Below are positions 7,076 through 12,428 of a stretch of 12,428 nt of DNA, piece by piece. The notes below the pieces were generated by a model. It was not told the DNA's origin. It searched no databases and saw nothing but the letters and a program-made list of their open reading frames with translations. Position numbers and translations under genes: made by a program. The stretch covers positions 1-12,428 of the forward strand of contig JAYUOV010000171.1 in NCBI GenBank assembly GCA_043760535.1, written 5' to 3'. Within the stretch, counting starts at the first letter, position 1, and every line of letters begins with the position of its first letter. The stretch is from JAZKFT01 sp043760535. GTDB lineage: Bacteria; Bacteroidota; Bacteroidia; Chitinophagales; Chitinophagaceae.

Positions 7076-7182
7076 GGTAAGCAATTTTGAGATTATAATA
7101 TTAGTAAATATCCATGGCTACACAGATTAGTCTTTGTGCTAAATACTATAATCTGAATACTAAATCTAAATACTGGCTTTCT

Positions 7183-7770
7183 ATGCTTAAAATAGGTATC
7201 ACCGGCGGTATCGGCAGCGGTAAAAGCACCGTGGCTAAAGTGTTTGAAACGCTGGGAATACCAGTGTATTATGCGGATGGTGCAGCTAAAAAGTTAATGA
7301 ATGAACATGAATGCTTAAAGGCTGATCTAATTGAAGCATTTGGAAGTGAAACCTATTTAAATGATGAACTTAACAAGGCTTTTTTGGCTGCCAAAGTTTT
7401 TAACGATGCTGAACTATTGAAAAAGCTGAACGCCATTGTACACCCAATAGTTATAAAAGATGGCGAAGACTGGATGCTACAACAAGCAACGCCTTATGCT
7501 ATTAAAGAAGCCGCAATTTTTTTCGAAACCGGTTCTGCTGCCTGCCTTGATGTAATGATTGGCGTATATGCCCCGCAGGCATTACGCATACACAGGGTAA
7601 TGCAGCGGGATGGTGTAAGCCGCAATGAAGTACTTGCCCGGATGGAAAAACAACTAGACGAATCTATTAAAATGAAGCTTTGCGATTTTGTAATTACCAA
7701 TGATGAGCAGCAAATGGTGCTGCCACAAGTGCTGAAGCTGCATCAGCATTTCTTAAAAACAGCCCAGTAG
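7183..7770 (+). CDS. coaE: Dephospho-CoA kinase
   Basis: Cytoplasmic kinase that phosphorylates the 3'-hydroxyl of dephospho-CoA with ATP, the last step of coenzyme A synthesis. The 195-residue protein starts MLKIGITGGIGSGKST, with the Walker A P-loop GGIGSGKST at 8-16. YYADGAAKKLM (29-39) matches the conserved DAD-type substrate-binding region, NAIVHPIV the 'l..ivHP.v' motif, and the C-terminal part has QLDESIKMKLCDFVITND, corresponding to the 'K...ADfvidN' motif. Length fits the family (about 200). An in-frame ATG at 7114 would add 23 residues before the P-loop strand with no family counterpart, so I chose the ATG at 7183. It converges with the minus-strand gene ending at 7784, with only 13 bases between stop codons. 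Confidence 0.95.
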   Translation: MLKIGITGGIGSGKSTVAKVFETLGIPVYYADGAAKKLMNEHECLKADLIEAFGSETYLNDELNKAFLAAKVFNDAELLKKLNAIVHPIVIKDGEDWMLQQATPYAIKEAAIFFETGSAACLDVMIGVYAPQALRIHRVMQRDGVSRNEVLARMEKQLDESIKMKLCDFVITNDEQQMVLPQVLKLHQHFLKTAQ

Positions 7771-7783
7771 TAAACCAAGCCAT

Positions 7784-8626
7784 CTAAAAATCTTTTGGAA
7801 TTAAAAATTTATTCCGGTCTTTTATTTTACCATCTTCTTTCAGCTCAAATTTATACCAGCCAGCGTGGTAAAAGTTGCTTTTATCAAGCGTTATGTAAGT
7901 GTACTTTATATGTTTTAGTTCTAAAACCAGCGTATTATCTTCTTCTAAAATTCGTAGTTCATATTTTTTGTTATCCGCTTCGGGCAGGTTTATTATTAAA
8001 TAGCCTTCTTTATCGGTATATACATAATTACTGCTTTTCCAAACGTAGGGCTGTATATATTGTAGTATCACTATAGTATCGCTAGAAAGTGGATATAACG
8101 TATCCTTTGTTTTATTGATAATGGAATCTTTAAAACGCAGGTATTCGCCGTCTATTAGTGTAGCATACAGGCTGTCGGATACCTTGATAAATATTTTTTT
8201 TGCAGGGCTTTTAATGGCCTCTTTTATAAGTTCTGTCGCTTTATCTCTTTTGCCAACATTATTTACAATGACTAGAATACCAACCCCAGGGCTTTTTACC
8301 GGTGTAAAAAAGTAAGTGCCTCCCTGCAATACATAAAAGATTCGATAATACACTTTGGTGCCAGGCTTTATTTGGTCGGCAAAGCCATTTTCGGGCAGTT
8401 CCGGCGATGGCGCAGAGTAAATGGTAGTAAATTGTTTTAGGCTGTCGTAACTCCGTTGAACCGCAATCTGATTGATGGTTTCAAAATTGTTTTTCCAACT
8501 GATTACAATACGGCCATTGCCTTTATCCACCACCTTAAAGCCTGGCAATCCATCCTGGGCTTTAGATACGTGTGTTATAAAGATGCCGAGTAATAATACC
8601 AGTACTGCTACAATTCTTTTTTGCAT
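7784..8626 (-). CDS. Secreted protein with a fibronectin type III-like domain, unknown function
   Basis: About 280 residues. The N terminus from the ATG at 8626 is a standard Sec signal peptide: MQKR, a hydrophobic core VAVLVLLLGIFI, and a cleavage region ending SKA before Q24. Residues about 28-113 look like a fibronectin III-type beta-sandwich (GRIVISWKNNFETINQIAVQRS... KVYYRIFYV...), followed by a lysine-rich region and a beta-rich C-terminal half with no motif I recognise. No catalytic residues are evident. An alternative start at 8668 overlaps the upstream gene's TGA as TGATG, which would suggest translational coupling but would put an awkward 14-residue hydrophobic segment before the signal peptide; I prefer 8626. 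It lies directly downstream of the PLP-enzyme gene and is probably co-transcribed with it, with no evident functional link. Confidence 0.75.
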   Translation of the reverse strand: MQKRIVAVLVLLLGIFITHVSKAQDGLPGFKVVDKGNGRIVISWKNNFETINQIAVQRSYDSLKQFTTIYSAPSPELPENGFADQIKPGTKVYYRIFYVLQGGTYFFTPVKSPGVGILVIVNNVGKRDKATELIKEAIKSPAKKIFIKVSDSLYATLIDGEYLRFKDSIINKTKDTLYPLSSDTIVILQYIQPYVWKSSNYVYTDKEGYLIINLPEADNKKYELRILEEDNTLVLELKHIKYTYITLDKSNFYHAGWYKFELKEDGKIKDRNKFLIPKDF

Positions 8627-8667
8627 TCCTTTTAGTAATAAAAACAAATATAACGGTTGGGGTTTCA

Positions 8668-9564
8668 TCAAAATTGCAAAACTGTTTTGGGTATAGAGCG
8701 ATTGCCTTGTAATCCACCGCTGTGGATGATTAATAACTTACTGTTGGTATCAAAGTAAGATTGTAAGGCTAATTGTGCTACTGCATAAAAAAGTTTTGCT
8801 GTATAAACAATGTCGGTGGGTATTTGGTGTTTCAGGTAAAGTTGATTCATAAAATCTACCAATTCGGTATTGTACTTACTATAGCCACCAAACGAAAACT
8901 CGTGGCATATTTGCAGATCTTTATCAGGTAATTGTTGCTGCCAGGCAATTACTTTTTTATTTAGCTGATTATCTTTAGTACCGCTTTCTATACCCAGTAT
9001 TTGGGTAAAATTATTTTTTACAAATGCAAGCCCTGCAAGGGTTGTAGCAGTTCCTACGGAGCAGATGGCATGTGTGTATGGTGGCATATTCAGGCTTGAT
9101 ATAAAGTCTGTAACACCATTAATACCCGTTTCGCCAGCCCCGCCCAATGCTATATATAGCAGATTGTTTGCATTGGCATATAACTCTACCGATGGTTCAT
9201 CGTAAAAAGCTTGCCGGTTAATAAAGCGAATCTGCGCACCCCATGTAGTACTATCTTCTAAGGTTGCTGTTTGTTGTTTTTCGTGGCCTTTTATCCAAAG
9301 TTCGCAGCTTAGGCCAAACCGCTTGCAGGCATAGGCACAGGCATGTGCATGGTTACTCCAAGGGCCGCCTTTGGTAATAATGCCAGCTTTATTTTCTGCT
9401 ATTGCTTGTAGTAAATAGCCTTTTAGTTTTAGCCACTTATTACCACTTATGGTTGGGTGTAGCAAGTCTAAACGCAGTATATCTACGGTAATGCTAGCAT
9501 TATAAAACGCAGGTTCGTTCCAGTTTTTTATCAAGGGTCTTAAGGCTGTATTTGTGTCAAACAT
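8668..9564 (-). CDS. PLP-dependent D-cysteine desulfhydrase / ACC deaminase family enzyme
   Basis: 298-residue cytoplasmic enzyme of the fold-type II PLP family (tryptophan synthase beta-like). Seen: LHPTISGNKWLKLKGYL (35-51) with the PLP-binding lysine K43 in SGNKW; GGPWSNHAHACAYAC (66-80), the substrate-carboxylate loop with the SNH signature; SVGTATTLAGL (169-179), the phosphate-binding loop; and HSGGLQG (291-297 region near the C terminus). Family members deaminate 1-aminocyclopropane-1-carboxylate or desulfurate D-cysteine. True ACC deaminases carry a YEGK-type motif near the C terminus where this protein has HSGG, which is closer to the HTGG of D-cysteine desulfhydrases; I therefore favour D-cysteine desulfhydrase or a related D-amino acid lyase. 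It is slightly shorter than characterised enzymes (about 330). It diverges from the nucleotidyltransferase gene. Confidence 0.85.
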   Translation of the reverse strand: MFDTNTALRPLIKNWNEPAFYNASITVDILRLDLLHPTISGNKWLKLKGYLLQAIAENKAGIITKGGPWSNHAHACAYACKRFGLSCELWIKGHEKQQTATLEDSTTWGAQIRFINRQAFYDEPSVELYANANNLLYIALGGAGETGINGVTDFISSLNMPPYTHAICSVGTATTLAGLAFVKNNFTQILGIESGTKDNQLNKKVIAWQQQLPDKDLQICHEFSFGGYSKYNTELVDFMNQLYLKHQIPTDIVYTAKLFYAVAQLALQSYFDTNSKLLIIHSGGLQGNRSIPKTVLQF

Positions 9565-9579
9565 TTTTCATTTAAAAAC

Positions 9580-9614
9580 TTTGTATGTTACAAATTTGGT
9601 CATTCTTATATTTG
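9580..9614 (+). promoter_or_regulatory. Bacteroidota-type promoter for the nucleotidyltransferase gene
   Basis: TATATTTG at 9607-9614 (followed by C) is an exact TAnnTTTG -7 box, and TTTG at 9580-9583 lies 23 bases upstream as a -33 element. The ATG at 9637 follows by 22 bases. Confidence 0.62.
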
Positions 9615-9636
9615 CCCTAATTTAAAAAATTATAAG

Positions 9637-10542
9637 ATGCAAAAACCAACCCTTGTAATATTGGCTGCCGGCATGGCCAGCCGTTACGGCAGTATGAAAC
9701 AGATAGAAGGCTTCGGCCCAAATAATGAAACCATTATGGATTACAGCATTTACGATGCTATCCGAGCTGGATTTGGAAAAGTAGTCTTTATTATCCGAGA
9801 AGAGTTTGCCGAAGTTTTTAAAGCTATTATCGAACCTAAACTTGGCGGTAAAATACCTGTTGAATATGTATTTCAAAGCCTCGAAAAATATTTACCCGAA
9901 GGCATAGCTGTACCCGAAGACCGGAAAAAGCCGTGGGGAACTGCCCATGCTGTACTATGTGCCAGAGATGCGGTTCACGAAAATTTTGTGGTAATTAATG
10001 CCGATGATTTTTATGGCCGTGATGGCTTTGAAAAGGCATACCAATTTTGCATTGGCCCCTGCAACGATAGCACTTATGCCATTATTGGCTATACCCTAAG
10101 TAATACACTTAGCGACAACGGAACCGTAAGCCGTGGCGTATGCCAAACAGATGCTAATAACAACCTCGTAAGCATACATGAGCGTACCAAAATTTATTGG
10201 AAAGGCAAAGAAGTAGCCTACGAAGAAGAAGATGGCGAACACCTGGTGAATGCTACTAGCCCCGTATCTATGAACTTTTGGTGCTTTGCACCCAATGCTT
10301 TTAACATGTGCGAAAGAATGTTCCATGATTTTGTAAAAGACAACCTGGCAAATCTTAAAGCAGAGTTCTTTATCCCTATTTTAGGCGATAAATTTATACA
10401 ACAAAAACTGGGTGAAATTAAAGTAGTACCTACCGATGCTATGTGGTTTGGCGTAACCTATCCGCAGGATGCACCCGGTGTAAAAGCAAGCTTAAACGCA
10501 TTGATAGAAGCAGGCGAATACCCAGCAAATCTTTGGGCATAA
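9637..10542 (+). CDS. Sugar nucleotidyltransferase-like protein (NTP_transferase fold)
   Basis: 301-residue cytoplasmic protein with a nucleotidyltransferase (GT-A-like Rossmann) fold. Residues 6-22, LVILAAGMASRYGSMKQ, match the nucleotide-binding signature LAAGxGSRxG...K of sugar-1-phosphate nucleotidylyltransferases. PWGTAHAVLCAR (99-110) matches the 'GTA.Al..a' base/phosphate region, and FVVINADDFYG (117-127) is the metal-binding strand (DD in place of the usual GD or D.D). The C-terminal region (about 215-301) is family-specific. Such proteins activate sugar phosphates, but the substrate cannot be read from the sequence, and no sugar-biosynthesis gene is adjacent. It is expressed as a single gene, with its own promoter and terminator. 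Confidence is high for the fold and low for the substrate. Confidence 0.85.
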   Translation: MQKPTLVILAAGMASRYGSMKQIEGFGPNNETIMDYSIYDAIRAGFGKVVFIIREEFAEVFKAIIEPKLGGKIPVEYVFQSLEKYLPEGIAVPEDRKKPWGTAHAVLCARDAVHENFVVINADDFYGRDGFEKAYQFCIGPCNDSTYAIIGYTLSNTLSDNGTVSRGVCQTDANNNLVSIHERTKIYWKGKEVAYEEEDGEHLVNATSPVSMNFWCFAPNAFNMCERMFHDFVKDNLANLKAEFFIPILGDKFIQQKLGEIKVVPTDAMWFGVTYPQDAPGVKASLNALIEAGEYPANLWA

Positions 10543-10568
10543 CCACTTTCAATTGTTTTTTTTCTTTT

Positions 10569-10599
10569 CCCCTGTTGGCTAATGCTGGCAGGGGTTTTT
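10569..10599 (+). terminator. Intrinsic terminator after the nucleotidyltransferase gene
   Basis: CCCCTGTTGGC (10569-10579) pairs with GCTGGCAGGGG (10584-10594) with three G-U pairs and a TAAT loop, followed by TTTTT. It starts 27 bases after the stop codon. Confidence 0.88.
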
Positions 10600-10796
10600 G
10601 TTTACAATAACATTAAAATAAAAAATAATAAAATAGCACCAATTGCAGGAGTAATAATTTTAAATATTCTATTCTTTAAAAAGAAAGTAAAAAATGTAAA
10701 AGAGGTAAGAGGCACTGTATAAACGGAAAAGGTTATCTAGGTTAAAATTGTTGATCTATGGTTTCATAAAATTAGCCTTCGGGATAACCAGTAAAC
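10600..10796. other. AT-rich gap; possible membrane-protein remnant on the minus strand
   Basis: No gene can be supported here. On the minus strand, 10736 down to the TAA at 10604-10602 is open for 44 codons and reads as a hydrophobic tail (for example TPAIGAILLFFILMLL) preceded by KNRIFKII, as in the end of a multi-pass membrane protein. It has no start codon after the upstream TAG at 10739-10737. Because an A-rich plus strand gives Phe, Leu and Ile on the minus strand, this may be chance. Confidence 0.2.
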
Positions 10797-10824
10797 AAAA
10801 AAACAGACCCTTCAAAGTCTGTTT
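10795..10824 (-). terminator. Intrinsic terminator of the OB-fold/YceI operon
   Basis: AAACAGAC (10801-10808) and GTCTGTTT (10817-10824) form an 8-bp perfect stem with an 8-base loop. On the minus strand it is followed by a T tract (A run 10795-10803 on the plus strand). It lies 32 bases beyond the YceI stop. Confidence 0.9.
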
Positions 10825-10855
10825 CTTTTGCTAGGTAAATTATGCAATCGGCTTT

Positions 10856-11398
10856 TTAAAAGGCAGCAACTACGGTAATTTTTGGTTCTTTAGCTACTTT
10901 ACCCGCAGCTATTGCTGGGCCATTTACTTTATAATCTTCTAGCTTAACCGAGAAATCGGAAGTAGTGGTTATACTGTTTCCGGCAACTACTATAACTGCA
11001 GTTGTATTTACATTTTTTGTTTCGCCATGTATTGTAAGCTTGCCTTCAATGTTAGCGGTATAGGTGCCATCTTTTTTAAAATTTACTACCTTTAAATTCG
11101 TTATTTTTCCTTTAAAAGAAGCTGTTGAAAATTTTTCCGAATCCATCCATTTTGCACCATTAAAATGATCTTGAATTACTGGATTGGTAAAAGCAAAATT
11201 CTTAACGATGGCTTCAAATGCTACATTACCCTTTTTTGTGTCGAGGCTGGCAATGGCAGTTTTGTTTTCTGCTTTTGGCAATTTGTCTATTGGCGTAGTT
11301 GCATCAAAAGAGATGGTAGCAGATGTTGTGGTTTTTTTTTGGGCAAATGAAGCCCCAGCAGCGATTACAAGGCCGATAAACAGGATTGATTTTTTCAT
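10856..11398 (-). CDS. YceI family periplasmic protein
   Basis: 180-residue exported protein of the YceI family, lipocalin-like beta-barrels that bind amphiphilic molecules such as polyisoprenoids. Residues 1-20 are a Sec signal peptide (MKKS, hydrophobic core, cleavage after SFA). The mature part has the family pattern: SATISFDATTPIDK near the start, NVAFEAIVKNFAFTNPVIQDHFN and WMDSEKFSTASFKGKI in the middle (the 'hl.s.dFfd...yP.a.F.s..i' block), then GKLTIHGETKNV, equivalent to the conserved 'G.LTl.GvTk.v'. The ATG at 11398 fits the signal peptide. It lies 42 bases downstream of the OB-fold gene on the same strand, with a terminator after it; pairing of these two gene types recurs in Bacteroidota. 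The ligand is unknown. Confidence 0.92.
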   Translation of the reverse strand: MKKSILFIGLVIAAGASFAQKKTTTSATISFDATTPIDKLPKAENKTAIASLDTKKGNVAFEAIVKNFAFTNPVIQDHFNGAKWMDSEKFSTASFKGKITNLKVVNFKKDGTYTANIEGKLTIHGETKNVNTTAVIVVAGNSITTTSDFSVKLEDYKVNGPAIAAGKVAKEPKITVVAAF

Positions 11399-11440
11399 GT
11401 TGTTTGTTCTTTTTTTAGTTTGATTGTAAAAGTTGAATAA

Positions 11441-11899
11441 TTATTTGTGGATGGCACATCTCTTAAAAGTGATGTATTCCGTTTCGAGTATTTCGCTGAA
11501 AGCCCCACCACTGCAGGAGCCTTTAATAGATATGGCATCGCCAGCTTTTATAGTTTTAGCCTCGGCCACGTGTTGCTGCTGAAAAGCGAAAATGGCGTAC
11601 GAACCAGTTGTGGTATCTATAAACTTGATGTTAATTGTAGTATCAGCCACTTCAGTTTCGGAAACAGTACCAGTTACTACCACTATTTGTTCGGTGTATT
11701 TTTTGTTGGCAAGGCTGTCGTTATCCACAAACTCTTTTATCAAATCGGTGGCGCTAACAGTATATGCTGGTTTTTGATCGGCAGTATCTTCAAATTGTAC
11801 AGTAAAAACATACCAAATTACTGCAGCTACGGCAATAAATGCTAACAAAGACCCAATCAAAATTCGTTTAAGCCAGTATTTTTTTTTCCTATTTTCCAA
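11441..11899 (-). CDS. Membrane-anchored OB-fold protein (tRNA_anti-like)
   Basis: Protein of about 152 residues from the TTG at 11899. It has a positively charged N terminus (ENRKKKYWLKR), one transmembrane helix (about 12-31, ILIGSLLAFIAVAAVIWYVF), then a soluble domain resembling the OB-fold of the tRNA_anti-like family: VSATDLIKEFVDNDSLANKK, VVVTGTVSE, INIKFIDT, AGDAISIKGSCSG and a final EILETEYITFKRC. Members are typical of Bacteroidota and their function is unknown. Start choice: the frame is open up to a GTG at 11965, but the extra 22 residues would cover a promoter-like -7 box and a 16-bp palindrome (11933-11956). The TTG at 11899 places the positive N terminus directly before the membrane helix and 33 bases after the -7 box. 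It is first in an operon with the YceI gene. Confidence 0.78.
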   Translation of the reverse strand: MENRKKKYWLKRILIGSLLAFIAVAAVIWYVFTVQFEDTADQKPAYTVSATDLIKEFVDNDSLANKKYTEQIVVVTGTVSETEVADTTINIKFIDTTTGSYAIFAFQQQHVAEAKTIKAGDAISIKGSCSGGAFSEILETEYITFKRCAIHK

Positions 11900-11932
11900 T
11901 ATGGTTGGTATTGCTGATAAATGAATAGAAAA

Positions 11933-11956
11933 CAAAAATACAATGTTTAAACATTG
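11933..11956 (-). promoter_or_regulatory. Promoter -7 box with an abutting 16-bp palindromic operator candidate
   Basis: On the minus strand TATTTTTG (11940-11933) matches TAnnTTTG. Directly upstream of it, at 11941-11956, is the perfect palindrome CAATGTTTAAACATTG. A dimeric regulator bound there would sit between the -33 and -7 elements. No TTG is present at -33 spacing. Confidence 0.55.
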
Positions 11957-11965
11957 AAAATTCAC

Positions 11966-12161
11966 TAACGCAAAATTTTAACCTTTATTCTTTCAACAAA
12001 TTTGATTACATAATTCTAGTAATATAATAGTACTTACTATTTTGAAATAAAACACCCTTTGTAAAAAAAATTAAATAGGTACTCTCAGTTACTACCTTCT
12101 AGCTTATTATGCTTACAGCATGGCATTAAATTAATTAGCTGCGTATTACTGTAATTAGATA
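11966..12161. other. AT-rich intergenic stretch without a gene
   Basis: No open frame with coding character, no RNA gene and no convincing promoter box was seen. The sequence is rich in short A and T runs. Confidence 0.6.
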
Positions 12162-12204
12162 ACTTTTAATATTTGGCAAAGCCAAAAAAAAGAATATTAA
12201 AAGT
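12162..12204. repeat. Long AT-rich inverted repeat with nested hairpin
   Basis: ACTTTTAATATT (12162-12173) is the exact reverse complement of AATATTAAAAGT (12193-12204). Nested inside, TTTGGC (12172-12177) pairs with GCCAAA (12181-12186) around an AAA loop. A T tract follows on neither strand, so it is not a normal terminator. Confidence 0.75.
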
Positions 12205-12221
12205 ACTAGAATAGAAAATGA

Positions 12222-12428
12222 ACAGCAGTGTGGTTACCTAAGCCCACCTTAATTACAGGCAACTGCACTAAAGACGAAGACCCCTGGGGAAGCAGCCGGC
12301 TTGGTAGCATACGAATAAAGTACGGTGTTAGATTTAAACAATGGCATCCCGCTAGATACCACTGTAATTAAAGACGGTAGCAAAAGCGTTCTATTAACCC
12401 AAACCAACCTAAAGCCCGAATGGTAAAG
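12222..12428 (+). pseudogene. Possible broken lipoprotein gene (unidentified family)
   Basis: One frame from 12222 reads LITGNCTKDEDPWGSS, which resembles a lipobox followed by the acidic linker common in Bacteroidota lipoproteins (Cys codon at 12264-12266), but it has no start codon, a TGA directly upstream (12219-12221), and stops at 12369-12371. Another frame, across the same point, reads TPGEAAGLVAYE, a TAA at 12316-12318, then STVLDLNNGIPLDTTVIKDG and on to a TAA at 12424-12426. The coding look switches frame near 12281-12290, so a frameshifted remnant is plausible. The family was not recognised and the region runs to the window edge. Confidence 0.35.

Noticed and set aside
6804..7130. 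Overlapping open frames of about 85 codons on both strands between yajC and coaE
   Set aside because: They coincide with the GC-rich repeat-like element, have unnatural composition and no recognisable domain, and overlap each other on opposite strands.
7114..7182. Upstream ATG extension of coaE
   Set aside because: The 23 extra residues have no family counterpart; the P-loop strand of CoaE begins right after the ATG at 7183.
11900..11965. GTG start at 11965 for the OB-fold protein
   Set aside because: It would place the -7 box and the 16-bp palindrome inside the coding region and add a second hydrophobic stretch before the charged N terminus.

Overview
The window looks like a chromosomal segment of a Bacteroidota bacterium, most likely from the Chitinophagaceae or a nearby family. 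The reasons are the lineage-typical gene sets (a panC-divergent short 'glycogen synthase', DUF4270 lipoprotein, nusB with a long N-terminal extension, DUF1573 lipoprotein, yajC and coaE), the absence of Shine-Dalgarno sequences, and -7 promoter boxes of the Bacteroidota type (TAnnTTTG) upstream of several genes. Base composition is AT-rich throughout, apart from one GC-richer intergenic island.

Layout, left to right. The start of panC (minus, cut by the window edge) diverges from a GT5-like gene, which is followed by a DUF4270 lipoprotein gene. metK comes next, with a promoter box inside a GC-rich inverted repeat and a strong terminator. The metK-nusB gap holds a decayed IS1634-type transposase fragment. 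nusB, a DUF1573 lipoprotein gene and yajC form a probable operon that ends at a perfect 14-bp hairpin terminator. A roughly 200-bp GC-rich, hairpin-forming element follows, then coaE.

On the minus strand, a PLP enzyme of the D-cysteine desulfhydrase / ACC deaminase family is followed by a secreted fibronectin-III-like protein. This pair converges on coaE with only 13 bp between the stop codons. Divergent from it is a sugar-nucleotidyltransferase-like gene with its own promoter and terminator. Further right, a membrane-anchored OB-fold protein and a YceI protein form a minus-strand operon behind a 16-bp perfect palindrome abutting a -7 box. The last roughly 460 bases are AT-rich and contain a long inverted repeat and what looks like a broken lipoprotein gene.

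Functionally this is mostly housekeeping: pantothenate and CoA synthesis (panC, coaE), S-adenosylmethionine synthesis (metK), transcription antitermination (nusB), protein export (yajC) and envelope lipoproteins. I found no defence system, CRISPR array, prophage, RNA gene or clearly novel multigene system. The points most worth a second look are the GT5-like protein that lacks the usual substrate-binding motif and its second domain, the palindromic sites at the metK and OB-fold promoters, the GC-rich intergenic element with a minus-strand terminator, and the mobile-element and lipoprotein remnants.
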